A stretch of 47,700 nucleotides of DNA from Bacteroidota bacterium (GTDB lineage: Bacteria; Bacteroidota; Bacteroidia; Flavobacteriales; Weeksellaceae). Positions within the stretch are counted from its first letter, which is position 1. Each line of letters opens with the position of its first letter. Shown in pieces: positions 16,126 to 24,378 of the stretch. Both the position numbers and the translations under genes were made by a program. The stretch spans positions 1 through 47,700 of the forward strand of contig JAEZYN010000017.1 in the NCBI GenBank assembly GCA_023419095.1, read 5' to 3'. The notes under the pieces are model-generated. The model was not told where the DNA came from, did not search any database, and saw only the letters and a program-made list of their open reading frames with translations.

Positions 16126-16158
16126 CAAAAACAGAGTGCATTTGCACCCTGTTTTTTG
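16126..16158. terminator. Bidirectional terminator between convergent genes
   Basis: An imperfect stem (arms near 16126-16140 and 16143-16158, two-base loop, one mismatch) is flanked by A and T runs. It can stop both the DUF3820 transcript and the surface-protein operon from the other strand. Confidence 0.8.
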
Positions 16159-16177
16159 TTTTAAGATCACCATCAGT

Positions 16178-16726
16178 TTATTGTGGTTTCCAAAAGGTCC
16201 ATACACTTCCGTTGTAGACAGCCAACCGTTTTCCCCCAATACGGTCAACGTAAACCATCATTCCCGGTGCGGGATTAAGAATGTTGGCAATATTTTGAAC
16301 AGTGGGTAAAACCATAGCTTTGGTCACAGATTCCAGCACCAGCACGCCGTCTGCCGACGAAGATTGTGCGCCAATGATGGCTTTATTCGACGGTGTTTCG
16401 CTTACAGCGTCTGGTTGTTGAGCTAAATATGTGGTGACATTGGCGCCATTACCGCTGCTCAGATCAAACCATGACCCATTTCTGTAAATTTTTACTCCAG
16501 CTGCACTTGCCGACGTACCGTCTAAAAGAACCGTACCTTCTGCTAATGTGCTGCCTGTGGGGAGCGTCCTTACATAAGGAAGTATCAATCCTTTGTTTTG
16601 CCCCGCGGCAAATTCCATTAAAACTGACGTTTTGTTGGCTGCTGTGCCTATATCGTTGCCGATGATCACTTGTGAATATACCAGTGTAGAACATGCAGCA
16701 ACTAGTAATGATAATATCTTTTTCAT
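16178..16726 (-). CDS. Secreted protein with two tandem surface modules
   Basis: The 182-residue protein has a cleavable signal peptide (MKKILSLLVAACSTLVYSQ). The mature part holds two copies of one module: residues about 33-93 (LMEF..KGLILPYVR..VKIYRNGSWFDL) and about 128-181 (LVLESVTKAMVLPTVQ..PGMMVYVDR..LAVYNGSVWTFW). The same module ends the 947-residue neighbour. Similar short modules recur in Bacteroidota surface and fibre-like proteins; their function is not known to me. There is no type IX sorting domain or lipobox. It is the last gene of a three-gene minus-strand cluster, 38 bp after the large protein gene. Confidence 0.75.
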   Translation of the reverse strand: MKKILSLLVAACSTLVYSQVIIGNDIGTAANKTSVLMEFAAGQNKGLILPYVRTLPTGSTLAEGTVLLDGTSASAAGVKIYRNGSWFDLSSGNGANVTTYLAQQPDAVSETPSNKAIIGAQSSSADGVLVLESVTKAMVLPTVQNIANILNPAPGMMVYVDRIGGKRLAVYNGSVWTFWKPQ

Positions 16727-16764
16727 TTTTTTTAAATTTTAAAATATAAAAATGTTCTCTAATC

Positions 16765-19608
16765 TTAAGGACATGCCGCTGTAGAGAAGCATCTCCAGGC
16801 CTTGTCTGCATATATTTTCAAACATTTCGCGGTGGTGTCATACACCATCATTCCTTCCTGCGGATTCGTGATTCCGGCAAGCTGCGCTGTTGTCACACGT
16901 GTCATCACGAAACCTTTTGAATTTGATTCCAGTGCCAGATGGCCGGACTGCCGTATCATCGGCCAGTTTCCGTTCTGGTTTCCGGCACGTTGAAGCGTGG
17001 TGATGCCGACTTTCGTTTCAGGACCAGCCGAGGTAGTATTGGCTGGATTATAACATACACAAGGGCCAATATTCAGTCCCGCCACACGGCCGGTAACGCT
17101 GGTTGCACCATTTACCGACTGGCTTACCACTATAGTGTTCGCAGCTCCGGCATTCCAGGTAATCAGATTTAAAGTGTTCCCATTTGTCAATGTCAGCGGG
17201 AATAACGGACCATTAAGTTGTTTGCTTCCAAAGAATGAGATCACTCCATTTTGGTTAATCAGAACCCTGATAAGCGGCGACGTTCCATTGCCTTCCATGC
17301 TGACGATATGTGCTGTACCACTTTCGTAGTTGGTTCCGTCCGCGAACTGCACATTTATTCCTGTCGTTCCGTTGGATTGAAACTGAAGTTCCTGGGTGGT
17401 GATATTAACGCCATTAACACTAAGAGAAAAAGAATTATCGAGTGTAAAGATATCAAGTTGAGCTCCGTAATCTACCGCCTGTAAGGTGAACGTAGTACTA
17501 TTGCCGTCAGCTGCACTGAATACCTGTGAAAAACCTTCCACTGTACAAGGTTCCGTGCTGGAGTAGTACAGCGAAACATTTCGGATATTATTACAGATTC
17601 CGCCCAATCCGTTATTCGCGCATTCATATTCGGGATCTGTAGGCGGTTTCGTCGGATCCGGATTGGTTGCGTCAGGATCGGTAAAATCATTCTGACGTAA
17701 GATGGCAGCGCGGAAATTCTGGAATCCCTGAGTAGGTAGCGAAGCGGAATTTACCGTGATCGGGAAGGTATAAGTTACTTCACATCCATTTGGCAGTGCC
17801 AAAACCGAATTATATTTGCGAGTAGAGGAATCATAAGATATTGTTGTCACTTGTGTGCCGCATCCGTTGCCGCTGAAAGTAGCAGTACCCGCAATAAAAC
17901 CTGTAGGCAACGTAAATGAAAAAGGTGCGGCTGTCACAGCGTCAGGGCCGTCATTTTTGATCTTTACGGTAGCTGTGAAAGAATCGCCAGGTGTCAGGTT
18001 TGCCCTGTTAACGGTGAGTTGGCTCACTTTCAGGTCCGCAATTTTTACAACGACCTGCGACGTTTGAGTTACCGCCAGACCTTTCACAAAAGCCCACGTA
18101 TCAATGGATTTGTTATTACCAAACGATTCACCGGTAAAACCATATTTGTGTCCGTTCGTACGGCTGCTTAAACCATTTCCGTTCGGCAGGTGAGAATTAT
18201 TTAAAGGAGTAGGTAAATCCGCGGTGGCTCCTCCCGTTAAATTAGTGTCATCCCAATATACAATATCGGAAACCACATTACTTAGATTTACGTTGTCTAA
18301 AAGTTCTACATATATTCCATTTTTGTTATACTCCATATCAATATAAGGAAAATGAACTTCCGCGCCCTGTAATTGAACGGTTACCTCAGCCGGAGTTGTT
18401 CCTGCAGGCAATGCAATGTTGTTGCCGTCTTTTCCATCCCAGTAGACCTGATTGCTGCCGGCAGTTGCAGCGCCAGCAAGTACTCGGGTTGCGAAGGCCG
18501 CTGGTGTAGATGGACTTTGGATCGTAATTTTGTAACTGCCCTGCTGGCTCGCAGTGAATCTTACATAGCCACCTTTATTACTAACCTGTCCCGCCACTCC
18601 TTCTACGCCAACCAAACTTATTGCCGAAACCGACGGTAGGGAGGCCGGAGGTGTACGCAGCCATGTTGTGCCACCCGGAACTGCTGCACTAACATTTCCG
18701 GTGGGTAAATCTGCTGCAGGTAAAGTGTAAAAAATCTTATGCGTCGTTTGGATTGCCGTATCGGCGATTCGGGGATCCTGAACTCGGTTTGAAATACTCG
18801 TTGATGTGTTCAAGCTCTTGTAGGTAGGTTGCTTCAGGGTGGCATCCACAAAACCGTTATTGTTCACAAAAAAAGTGAAATACATTCCATTATTACCGTT
18901 ATTGCTCACACGATAGTTGTACCCATCTTTTGTATAAACATAAAATAATCCGTAGAACCCGTTATCCAAAGGATTGCTGGTTCCGGTACTCATGTTAAAA
19001 ACATTAACATAAACTCTTCCTTTAATGAAATCATTATTCGCAGTGTTGATGACAGAAATATCCCAAGCCATGATGGCTGCGGAAGTGGCAGGCTGTGTCC
19101 AGGCAGCATTTGCCAAGACAGTTGTCGAAATAGTTCCTGTACCCGTACCATCCATCTCTACACGGTAAATTCCGGCGCCGCCCGCTGGAACTGTGTAGTA
19201 AAGTGCTGTGTAGCGATTGGCTACACTTTGGCCAGGCAGCTGGGGACCTGCCAACTCCTGTGTGCGGCTGGCAATGATACCCTCGGTTCTAGTTGAACCG
19301 CCATTAACATTGATTTCAACATTATTGGGTGCATATAGTTTTATCGCACCCATAGAACTGGATGCCATTGAAATGCGCTCACCGACCTTGGCATATACAT
19401 AATGTGTACCTGTAGTAGGAAAAGGGTAACTTACTGCATCTACACTGGTGGTGGTAGTCGATCTTAGATAAGCTCGATAACCTGTAGCAGTCGCAGGATA
19501 TAAGTCCTTTGACCCTTCTGCGTATATCGTTCCGCTCAACATTAATAAAACTGCGGCTATCAGCATCCGCAGATTGTAAAGTCTTTGTATTTTATAAAAA
19601 TGTTTCAT
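16765..19608 (-). CDS. Large secreted surface protein with DUF11-like domain
   Basis: The 947-residue protein begins with a signal peptide ending near residue 30 (LMLSGTIYAEG). Its opening GSKDLYP..GYRAYL block is a pattern I have seen at the start of Bacteroidota surface proteins. Around 370-420 a VYWDGKDGNNIALPAG strand suggests a FlgD-like beta fold, and around 520-650 a DUF11-like repeat carries LTPGDSFTATVKIKNDGPDA. A Pro/Asp/Thr-rich linker (about 650-670) follows. The last 60 residues are the same module as in the 182-residue neighbour (KGFVMTRV..EGMMVYDTTAKCLKIY). No T9SS sorting domain is present, so the export and attachment route is unclear. Likely cell-surface or extracellular; a binding or adhesion role is inference only. 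Confidence 0.8.
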   Translation of the reverse strand: MKHFYKIQRLYNLRMLIAAVLLMLSGTIYAEGSKDLYPATATGYRAYLRSTTTTSVDAVSYPFPTTGTHYVYAKVGERISMASSSMGAIKLYAPNNVEINVNGGSTRTEGIIASRTQELAGPQLPGQSVANRYTALYYTVPAGGAGIYRVEMDGTGTGTISTTVLANAAWTQPATSAAIMAWDISVINTANNDFIKGRVYVNVFNMSTGTSNPLDNGFYGLFYVYTKDGYNYRVSNNGNNGMYFTFFVNNNGFVDATLKQPTYKSLNTSTSISNRVQDPRIADTAIQTTHKIFYTLPAADLPTGNVSAAVPGGTTWLRTPPASLPSVSAISLVGVEGVAGQVSNKGGYVRFTASQQGSYKITIQSPSTPAAFATRVLAGAATAGSNQVYWDGKDGNNIALPAGTTPAEVTVQLQGAEVHFPYIDMEYNKNGIYVELLDNVNLSNVVSDIVYWDDTNLTGGATADLPTPLNNSHLPNGNGLSSRTNGHKYGFTGESFGNNKSIDTWAFVKGLAVTQTSQVVVKIADLKVSQLTVNRANLTPGDSFTATVKIKNDGPDAVTAAPFSFTLPTGFIAGTATFSGNGCGTQVTTISYDSSTRKYNSVLALPNGCEVTYTFPITVNSASLPTQGFQNFRAAILRQNDFTDPDATNPDPTKPPTDPEYECANNGLGGICNNIRNVSLYYSSTEPCTVEGFSQVFSAADGNSTTFTLQAVDYGAQLDIFTLDNSFSLSVNGVNITTQELQFQSNGTTGINVQFADGTNYESGTAHIVSMEGNGTSPLIRVLINQNGVISFFGSKQLNGPLFPLTLTNGNTLNLITWNAGAANTIVVSQSVNGATSVTGRVAGLNIGPCVCYNPANTTSAGPETKVGITTLQRAGNQNGNWPMIRQSGHLALESNSKGFVMTRVTTAQLAGITNPQEGMMVYDTTAKCLKIYADKAWRCFSTAACP

Positions 19609-19660
19609 TGAATATTTATAATAGTATAATTAGCTTAAAGTTTGAATCTTTTGATTGCAG

Positions 19661-20302
19661 TCAGGCCAATGGCGGAGGACGGACTTTCAGCGCACTTACC
19701 GCGAGGTTTTTGTTGTTGAAACTATAACATTCGAAAAATCTTTGGAAGACATCACACCAATAAAAATCATAAGACGTGTAAGCTGCTGAAATTCCTGCTT
19801 CATACAGTTTTGATGAACTTGTACTGCCGCCACTTACAACAGCATTTTTCTTGCTGAAAGTCGATATGTTCGTAGTGTGCGTGGGTAAATAAGGATGAAA
19901 TTTGGGAAGTAAAGGATTTGTCTTTCCACTTGCTGCAACCGCATTTTTATAAGATGTTGCCTTATTCGGTGAGGTTTTCTCACGCTTTGCAACCGGTTGC
20001 TTTTGTGAAGATTGCTTTACTGAGGCGTAACTTTCAGGTGCCGAACTTTCTGCTTTGGCAGTAAAAATCTTACCCTTTTGAACAATTAAAGACTTCTGAG
20101 ACTGAGTTTTTTTGGAAAATTTGATGCTGTCCGCATATACATAGGCCCCTTGGGAAACCGTAAATACAGTTTCGCCCTGCACGAAAATTTGTGCTGAAAA
20201 AGCAGAATTCAGCAGTAAGGCGAAGAAAAATAATACCGTTTTATACAGAACGCTCCGTGGAGTAGCCCTATACTCTAACTTTAACGCAAACAAAACAAAC
20301 AA
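19661..20302 (-). CDS. Secreted hypothetical protein with non-ATG start
   Basis: The 213-residue frame starts at TTG; no ATG occurs anywhere near its 5' end. A hydrophobic stretch (VLYKTVLFFFALLLNSAFSAQ) looks like a signal peptide, after which QIFVQGETVFTVSQGAYVYAD forms beta strands. A long Lys/Ser/Ala/Gln-rich low-complexity region (about 65-125) precedes a C-terminus with scattered aromatics and cysteines that ends in RPPPLA. I recognise no family. It is first in the three-gene surface cluster, 52 bp before the 947-residue protein, so it is likely co-expressed and exported. The true start could be the TTG at 20302 or a later TTG or GTG-like codon. Confidence 0.62.
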   Translation of the reverse strand: MFVLFALKLEYRATPRSVLYKTVLFFFALLLNSAFSAQIFVQGETVFTVSQGAYVYADSIKFSKKTQSQKSLIVQKGKIFTAKAESSAPESYASVKQSSQKQPVAKREKTSPNKATSYKNAVAASGKTNPLLPKFHPYLPTHTTNISTFSKKNAVVSGGSTSSSKLYEAGISAAYTSYDFYWCDVFQRFFECYSFNNKNLAVSALKVRPPPLA

Positions 20303-20315
20303 ATGATGATGACCG

Positions 20316-20323
20316 CAAAGATA
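20316..20323 (-). promoter_or_regulatory. Candidate -7 box for the surface-protein cluster
   Basis: On the minus strand TATCTTTG matches TAnnTTTG and lies 13 bases before the TTG start at 20302. No clear -33 element is seen. Confidence 0.45.
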
Positions 20324-20381
20324 GGAATATTAGTTATATTCCGTCATAATGTTTTGCATTAGAAGCAGGTAGTAGTTTTTA

Positions 20382-22373
20382 CTATGTTGTTTTCAGCGCT
20401 GCGATCTCATCCCGCAATTTGGCCGCCTTGATGAAATCCAGATTTCGCGCGGCAGCTTCCATAGCTTTCTGTTTTTCTGCGATCAAAACTGTCGCATCCT
20501 TTCCAAAATTGGCTTTGTCTTCCGCAACCTGGCGGAGGATTTCTTTCTGGGTGTATTTCGGATCCGGAAAATCCTTGCTGCGACCTACCAATACTTCGGA
20601 GATTTTTTTATTTAAAGATTTAGGTACCAGGCCATTAGCTTCATTATATTCCATTTGCTTTTGGCGGCGGTAGTTGGTCTCGTCTATGGCGCGCTGCATA
20701 GAACCGGTCATTTTATCAGCATAAAGTATGGCTTTGCCATTCACATTTCTCGCTGCACGGCCGATGGTCTGCACCAATGAACGGCGCGAGCGCAGCATGC
20801 CCTCTTTGTCCGCATCCAAAATTGCCACGAGCGAAACTTCGGGCAAATCCAAACCTTCGCGCAACAGGTTAACCCCTACCAGTACATCAAACAGCCCGAC
20901 GCGAAGATCCTGCATGATCTGGATGCGTTCGAGGGTTTCCACATCAGAGTGAATGTATCTCGTGCGAATGCCGAACCTTGTAAAATATTTGGTCAGTTCT
21001 TCCGCCATTTTTTTGGTTAAAGTCGTCACCAAAACTCTTTCGTCAACTTCCGCACGTTTCTGAATCTCTTCGATGAGGTCGTCTATCTGGTTGATTGTCG
21101 GTCTGATGTCGATCACGGGATCTAACAGCCCGGTTGGTCTGATGATCTGCTCTATATATTCGCCACCACTTTTTTCAAGTTCGTAGTCTGCAGGCGTAGC
21201 CGAAACATAAATCACCTGATTTTGCATGGCTTCAAATTCCTCAAACTTCAGCGGCCGGTTGTCCATCGCGGCCGGAAGCCGGAAACCGTGTTCAACCAAT
21301 ACTTCTTTACGGCTGCGGTCACCGCCATACATGGCATGGACTTGCGGTACGGTAACGTGACTTTCATCGATAACCATTAAAAAATCTTTTGGAAAATAAT
21401 CCAGAAGACAGAACGGTCTTGTTCCTGGTAACCTTCGGTCAAAATAACGCGAATAATTCTCAATTCCGCTGCAGTAGCCAAGTTCTTTCATCATTTCGAG
21501 GTCAAGTTCGGTTCTTTCTTGTAACCTTTTGGCTTCGAAAGGTTTTTCGATTTTGTTGAAAAAATCGACCTGCTTTACCATATCATCCTGAATTTCGCGT
21601 ATCGCATTTTGCTGCGTTTCTTTTGAGGTAACAAAAAGGTTGGCAGGATAGATATTCATCTCGTCAAATTCAGACATCACATTCCCCGTAAGCGGGTTAA
21701 AACTGTGAATTTTTTCAATTTCATCACCGAAAAACTGCACGCGCACGGCATTATCCGAATATGCGGGATAAACATCGATCACGTCACCTTTAACCCGGAA
21801 GGTTCCGCGCGTAAACTCATTTAAAGTTCGGGCGTACAGTGCATTAACCAATTTGTGTAAAAAATCGGTACGCGTTATTTTGCTGTTTTTCTTTAATTCA
21901 ATCAGTGATTTATTAAATTCTGTTGGGTTTCCGATACCGTAAATGCACGAAACGGAAGCCACGATCAGCACATCACGTCTGCCCGAAAGCAAACTTGCCG
22001 AGGCCGAAAGTCTCAGTTTCTCGACTTCCTCATTGATTGACAGATCCTTTTCAATATAGGTATTGGTTGAAGCAATGAAAGCTTCAGGCTGATAATAATC
22101 GTAATAGCTGACAAAATATTCCACGGCGTTTTCGGGAAAGAATTCTTTGAATTCCATGAAAAGCTGCGCCGCCAATGTTTTGTTATGAGCCAAGACCAGT
22201 GTTGGTTTCTGAATCTCATTAACGACATTGGCCACAGTAAATGTTTTGCCCGAGCCGGTAACACCGAGCAAAGTCTGATATTTTTCGCCGATCTGAAGGC
22301 CTTTAACCAATTTTTCGATGGCTTGTGGTTGGTCGCCTGTCGGCTTGAATTCGGATTGTAATTTAAATTTCAT
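20382..22373 (-). CDS. uvrB: Excinuclease ABC subunit UvrB
   Basis: UvrB is the helicase-like damage-verification subunit of nucleotide excision repair, loaded by UvrA and then binding UvrC. The 663-residue protein has the Walker A motif GVTGSGKT at 37-44, the damage-probing beta-hairpin region YYDYYQPEAF near 92-101, the DEAD-like box DESH, motif VI QTIGRAARN, and a C-terminal UVR domain that includes KAMEAAARNLDFIKAAKLRD. Length is normal. I start at the ATG at 22373; a TTG two codons upstream is less likely. It is a single gene upstream of the surface cluster. Confidence 0.97.
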   Translation of the reverse strand: MKFKLQSEFKPTGDQPQAIEKLVKGLQIGEKYQTLLGVTGSGKTFTVANVVNEIQKPTLVLAHNKTLAAQLFMEFKEFFPENAVEYFVSYYDYYQPEAFIASTNTYIEKDLSINEEVEKLRLSASASLLSGRRDVLIVASVSCIYGIGNPTEFNKSLIELKKNSKITRTDFLHKLVNALYARTLNEFTRGTFRVKGDVIDVYPAYSDNAVRVQFFGDEIEKIHSFNPLTGNVMSEFDEMNIYPANLFVTSKETQQNAIREIQDDMVKQVDFFNKIEKPFEAKRLQERTELDLEMMKELGYCSGIENYSRYFDRRLPGTRPFCLLDYFPKDFLMVIDESHVTVPQVHAMYGGDRSRKEVLVEHGFRLPAAMDNRPLKFEEFEAMQNQVIYVSATPADYELEKSGGEYIEQIIRPTGLLDPVIDIRPTINQIDDLIEEIQKRAEVDERVLVTTLTKKMAEELTKYFTRFGIRTRYIHSDVETLERIQIMQDLRVGLFDVLVGVNLLREGLDLPEVSLVAILDADKEGMLRSRRSLVQTIGRAARNVNGKAILYADKMTGSMQRAIDETNYRRQKQMEYNEANGLVPKSLNKKISEVLVGRSKDFPDPKYTQKEILRQVAEDKANFGKDATVLIAEKQKAMEAAARNLDFIKAAKLRDEIAALKTT

Positions 22374-22413
22374 ATTCAATTATCAACGGAAGAACAAATA
22401 GTCTTCCAATCTG

Positions 22414-22421
22414 CAAAAATA
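22414..22421 (-). promoter_or_regulatory. Candidate -7 box for uvrB
   Basis: TATTTTTG on the minus strand fits TAnnTTTG and lies 40 bases before the uvrB ATG. A matching -33 TTG is not apparent. The remaining intergenic bases up to 22578 are AT-rich and show no other signal I can support. Confidence 0.4.
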
Positions 22422-22578
22422 CGAAAATAGAAACGGAATTCGTTCGTACCCTTTTCATTATCAGGGCAAATCAGTACCAAATTTATTTCTTTTAAATAAT
22501 ATAAATTTAATATTTTGACGCTTACCATTTTTTTCACGGAACAATAATTGTATTGCGAGGTGCAAAATATTTATAATC

Positions 22579-23811
22579 ATGAGAACTTATTTACTTAAAA
22601 TCTTACCAGTCTGCGGAATTTTATTTTTGATTTCCTGCGGTGGAAAAAATCACAACTCATATCAGGAGCCGAAAGTGCTGCCCAATGGAAATCTCACCAA
22701 TCCTGAAACGGCTGAAAAAAATTCGCCTGAGTATAAACCTGCATTCGAAGGTCAAACGCGAATTAGTGGCGTTAAAACAGCGACGCCCTACACCGTAGAT
22801 GTAATTAATTCAAGCCTTGAAAAACCGTGGGGCATGACGACATTGCCTGATGGTCGACTGTTGATCACTTCCAAAACCGGATATATGAATATCGTATCCG
22901 CTGATGGCCAGAATACAATGAAAGTTGAAGGTCTGCCAAAGGTAGATTCGAAAGGTCAGGGCGGCTTGCTGGACGTAGCGCTGGATCCAAATTTTGCTTC
23001 AAACCGAATGATTTACTGGTCTTTTTCTGAACCGGTAGCGGGCGGAAATCATACTGCAGTTGCGAAAGGAAAACTTTCAGCGGATGAAAAATTGGTTGAG
23101 AATCCGACGGTAATCTTCCGCGCGACACCGACGTATGATGGTGACAAACATTTTGGAAGCCGACTGGTTTTTGACCGTGACGGACATCTTTTTGTAAGTA
23201 CGGGCGAGCGTTCGGACATGGAAATGAGACCTTACGCGCAGCGCCAGGATGCTTATTTGGGTAAAGTCCTCAAAATCACCACTGATGGTAAACCCGCTCC
23301 CAATAACCCGAAAGTGTCTGGTTGGAAGCCGGAAATCTATGCTACCGGAATACGGAATCCGCAAGGCTTGGCACTCGACCACAACGGTCAGCTCTGGGAG
23401 GGCGAAATGGGCCCGAAAGGTGGAGACGAAATTAATCTGATCCTTCCCGGAAAAAACTATGGCTGGGGTGACGTGACCTACGGCATCGAATACAGCGGTA
23501 AGAAAATCAATAACGGCACCACGCAAAAAGCCGGCACCGAACAACCTATTTATTATTGGGATCCATCGATTTCAATGAGCGGCATGGATTTCTATAAAGG
23601 CAATATCCCCGAATGGAAAAACAATCTGATGGTGGGCTGTCTGAGCGGACAGAAAATTATCAGGCTTGTGATCGAAAACAATAAAGTCGTGGGTGAGGAA
23701 TGGCTGATGACAGATCAGAACGATAGAATCCGGGATGTGCACAGTGCGCAGGACGGAAATCTGTACGCGATTTCAGATAGCGGCAAACTTTACAGAATTA
23801 AGCAAAAATAG
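22579..23811 (+). CDS. PQQ-dependent sugar dehydrogenase lipoprotein
   Basis: The 410-residue protein begins with a lipoprotein signal (ILFLISCGG, Cys near 20). The mature part is a six-bladed beta-propeller of the soluble glucose dehydrogenase/Asd family, which oxidises aldoses with pyrroloquinoline quinone. Recognisable blades include PWGMTTLPDGRLLITSKTG, GLLDVALDPNFASN, HFGSRLVFDRDGHLFVS, GIRNPQGLALDHNGQLWEGE and MGPKGGDEINLI. These hold the residues that contact PQQ and calcium in the family, but I cannot confirm each. No PQQ synthesis gene is in the window, so the cofactor may be imported. It is convergent with the DUF6973 gene, 6 bp apart. Confidence 0.88.
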   Translation: MRTYLLKILPVCGILFLISCGGKNHNSYQEPKVLPNGNLTNPETAEKNSPEYKPAFEGQTRISGVKTATPYTVDVINSSLEKPWGMTTLPDGRLLITSKTGYMNIVSADGQNTMKVEGLPKVDSKGQGGLLDVALDPNFASNRMIYWSFSEPVAGGNHTAVAKGKLSADEKLVENPTVIFRATPTYDGDKHFGSRLVFDRDGHLFVSTGERSDMEMRPYAQRQDAYLGKVLKITTDGKPAPNNPKVSGWKPEIYATGIRNPQGLALDHNGQLWEGEMGPKGGDEINLILPGKNYGWGDVTYGIEYSGKKINNGTTQKAGTEQPIYYWDPSISMSGMDFYKGNIPEWKNNLMVGCLSGQKIIRLVIENNKVVGEEWLMTDQNDRIRDVHSAQDGNLYAISDSGKLYRIKQK

Positions 23812-23817
23812 CTGCGG

Positions 23818-24330
23818 CTAATCTTTAAGATAAACCAAATCTCCACTATAGTCACCGCCGGAATCTGAAAGGATTTTGGCGGTTTTTATTTTCACTGAAA
23901 GTTTTTCAATGAAGAAGCTACTTTCAAAAAACTGACGGTGGATGCCCGGCAAAAGTTCCATGAATAGGTCCATACCTATTTGATTATTATGCAGATCCAT
24001 CTGTTTTTCCAAAGGTTCGTTCGGAAAAAGTTCTTCGTGAAGGTCCGTGAGTTTTTTACAGAAACGCAGCGCTTTTTGTGGTGAGGTGATTTTGCAGCAG
24101 TACATCATGATCAAACAGCACCACAACGCATGTCGGAAGGCATTCCCTATACCGTTCGTTGAACTTGTTTTTGGGAAGTGCTTTTGAGCCAGAACAAAAC
24201 TTTTGAAAGTAGCATAAGTCGCCAGAACTGTGAGCAGAGGATGCGGCACGCAAAGTTTAAGAATCCGCAGGAATTTTTGGAAACTCAGGGTTTTCAGAGT
24301 GTTATAAAATATGCGGAAAGTTCTTCTCAT
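23818..24330 (-). CDS. DUF6973-type protein
   Basis: The 170-residue protein carries the pattern NGIGNAFRHALWCC, then DLHEE and MDLHNNQIGMDL, which I associate with DUF6973. The conserved His, Asp and Asn positions suggest a metal-binding helical bundle, but no reaction is established. A hydrophobic stretch near 25-45 could be a membrane helix. The start is directly preceded by a hairpin that contains a Shine-Dalgarno-like AAGGAG, unusual in this phylum. It follows accD on the same strand after 48 bp. Confidence 0.75.
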   Translation of the reverse strand: MRRTFRIFYNTLKTLSFQKFLRILKLCVPHPLLTVLATYATFKSFVLAQKHFPKTSSTNGIGNAFRHALWCCLIMMYCCKITSPQKALRFCKKLTDLHEELFPNEPLEKQMDLHNNQIGMDLFMELLPGIHRQFFESSFFIEKLSVKIKTAKILSDSGGDYSGDLVYLKD

Positions 24331-24335
24331 AAAGA

Positions 24336-24361
24336 AATCTCTCCTTTTTAGAGGAGAGATT
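24336..24361 (-). promoter_or_regulatory. Hairpin masking a Shine-Dalgarno before DUF6973
   Basis: A perfect 9-bp stem (24336-24344 with 24353-24361) and an 8-base loop lies between accD and the next start codon. On the minus strand its 3' arm contains GGAGAG, 8 bases from the ATG at 24330, so the hairpin could hide the ribosome site. Alternatively it is a weak accD terminator, but the U tract is short. Confidence 0.5.
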
Positions 24362-24378
24362 GTGAATTTTAATTAATG

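Noticed and set aside
16178..20302. Prophage tail-fibre origin of the surface locus
   Set aside because: The shared module resembles some fibre ends, but there is no other phage gene, integrase or attachment site, and all proteins have signal peptides.
23077..23544. 155-codon frame antisense to the sugar dehydrogenase
   Set aside because: It is a shadow of a well-conserved propeller gene, with no recognisable protein features.
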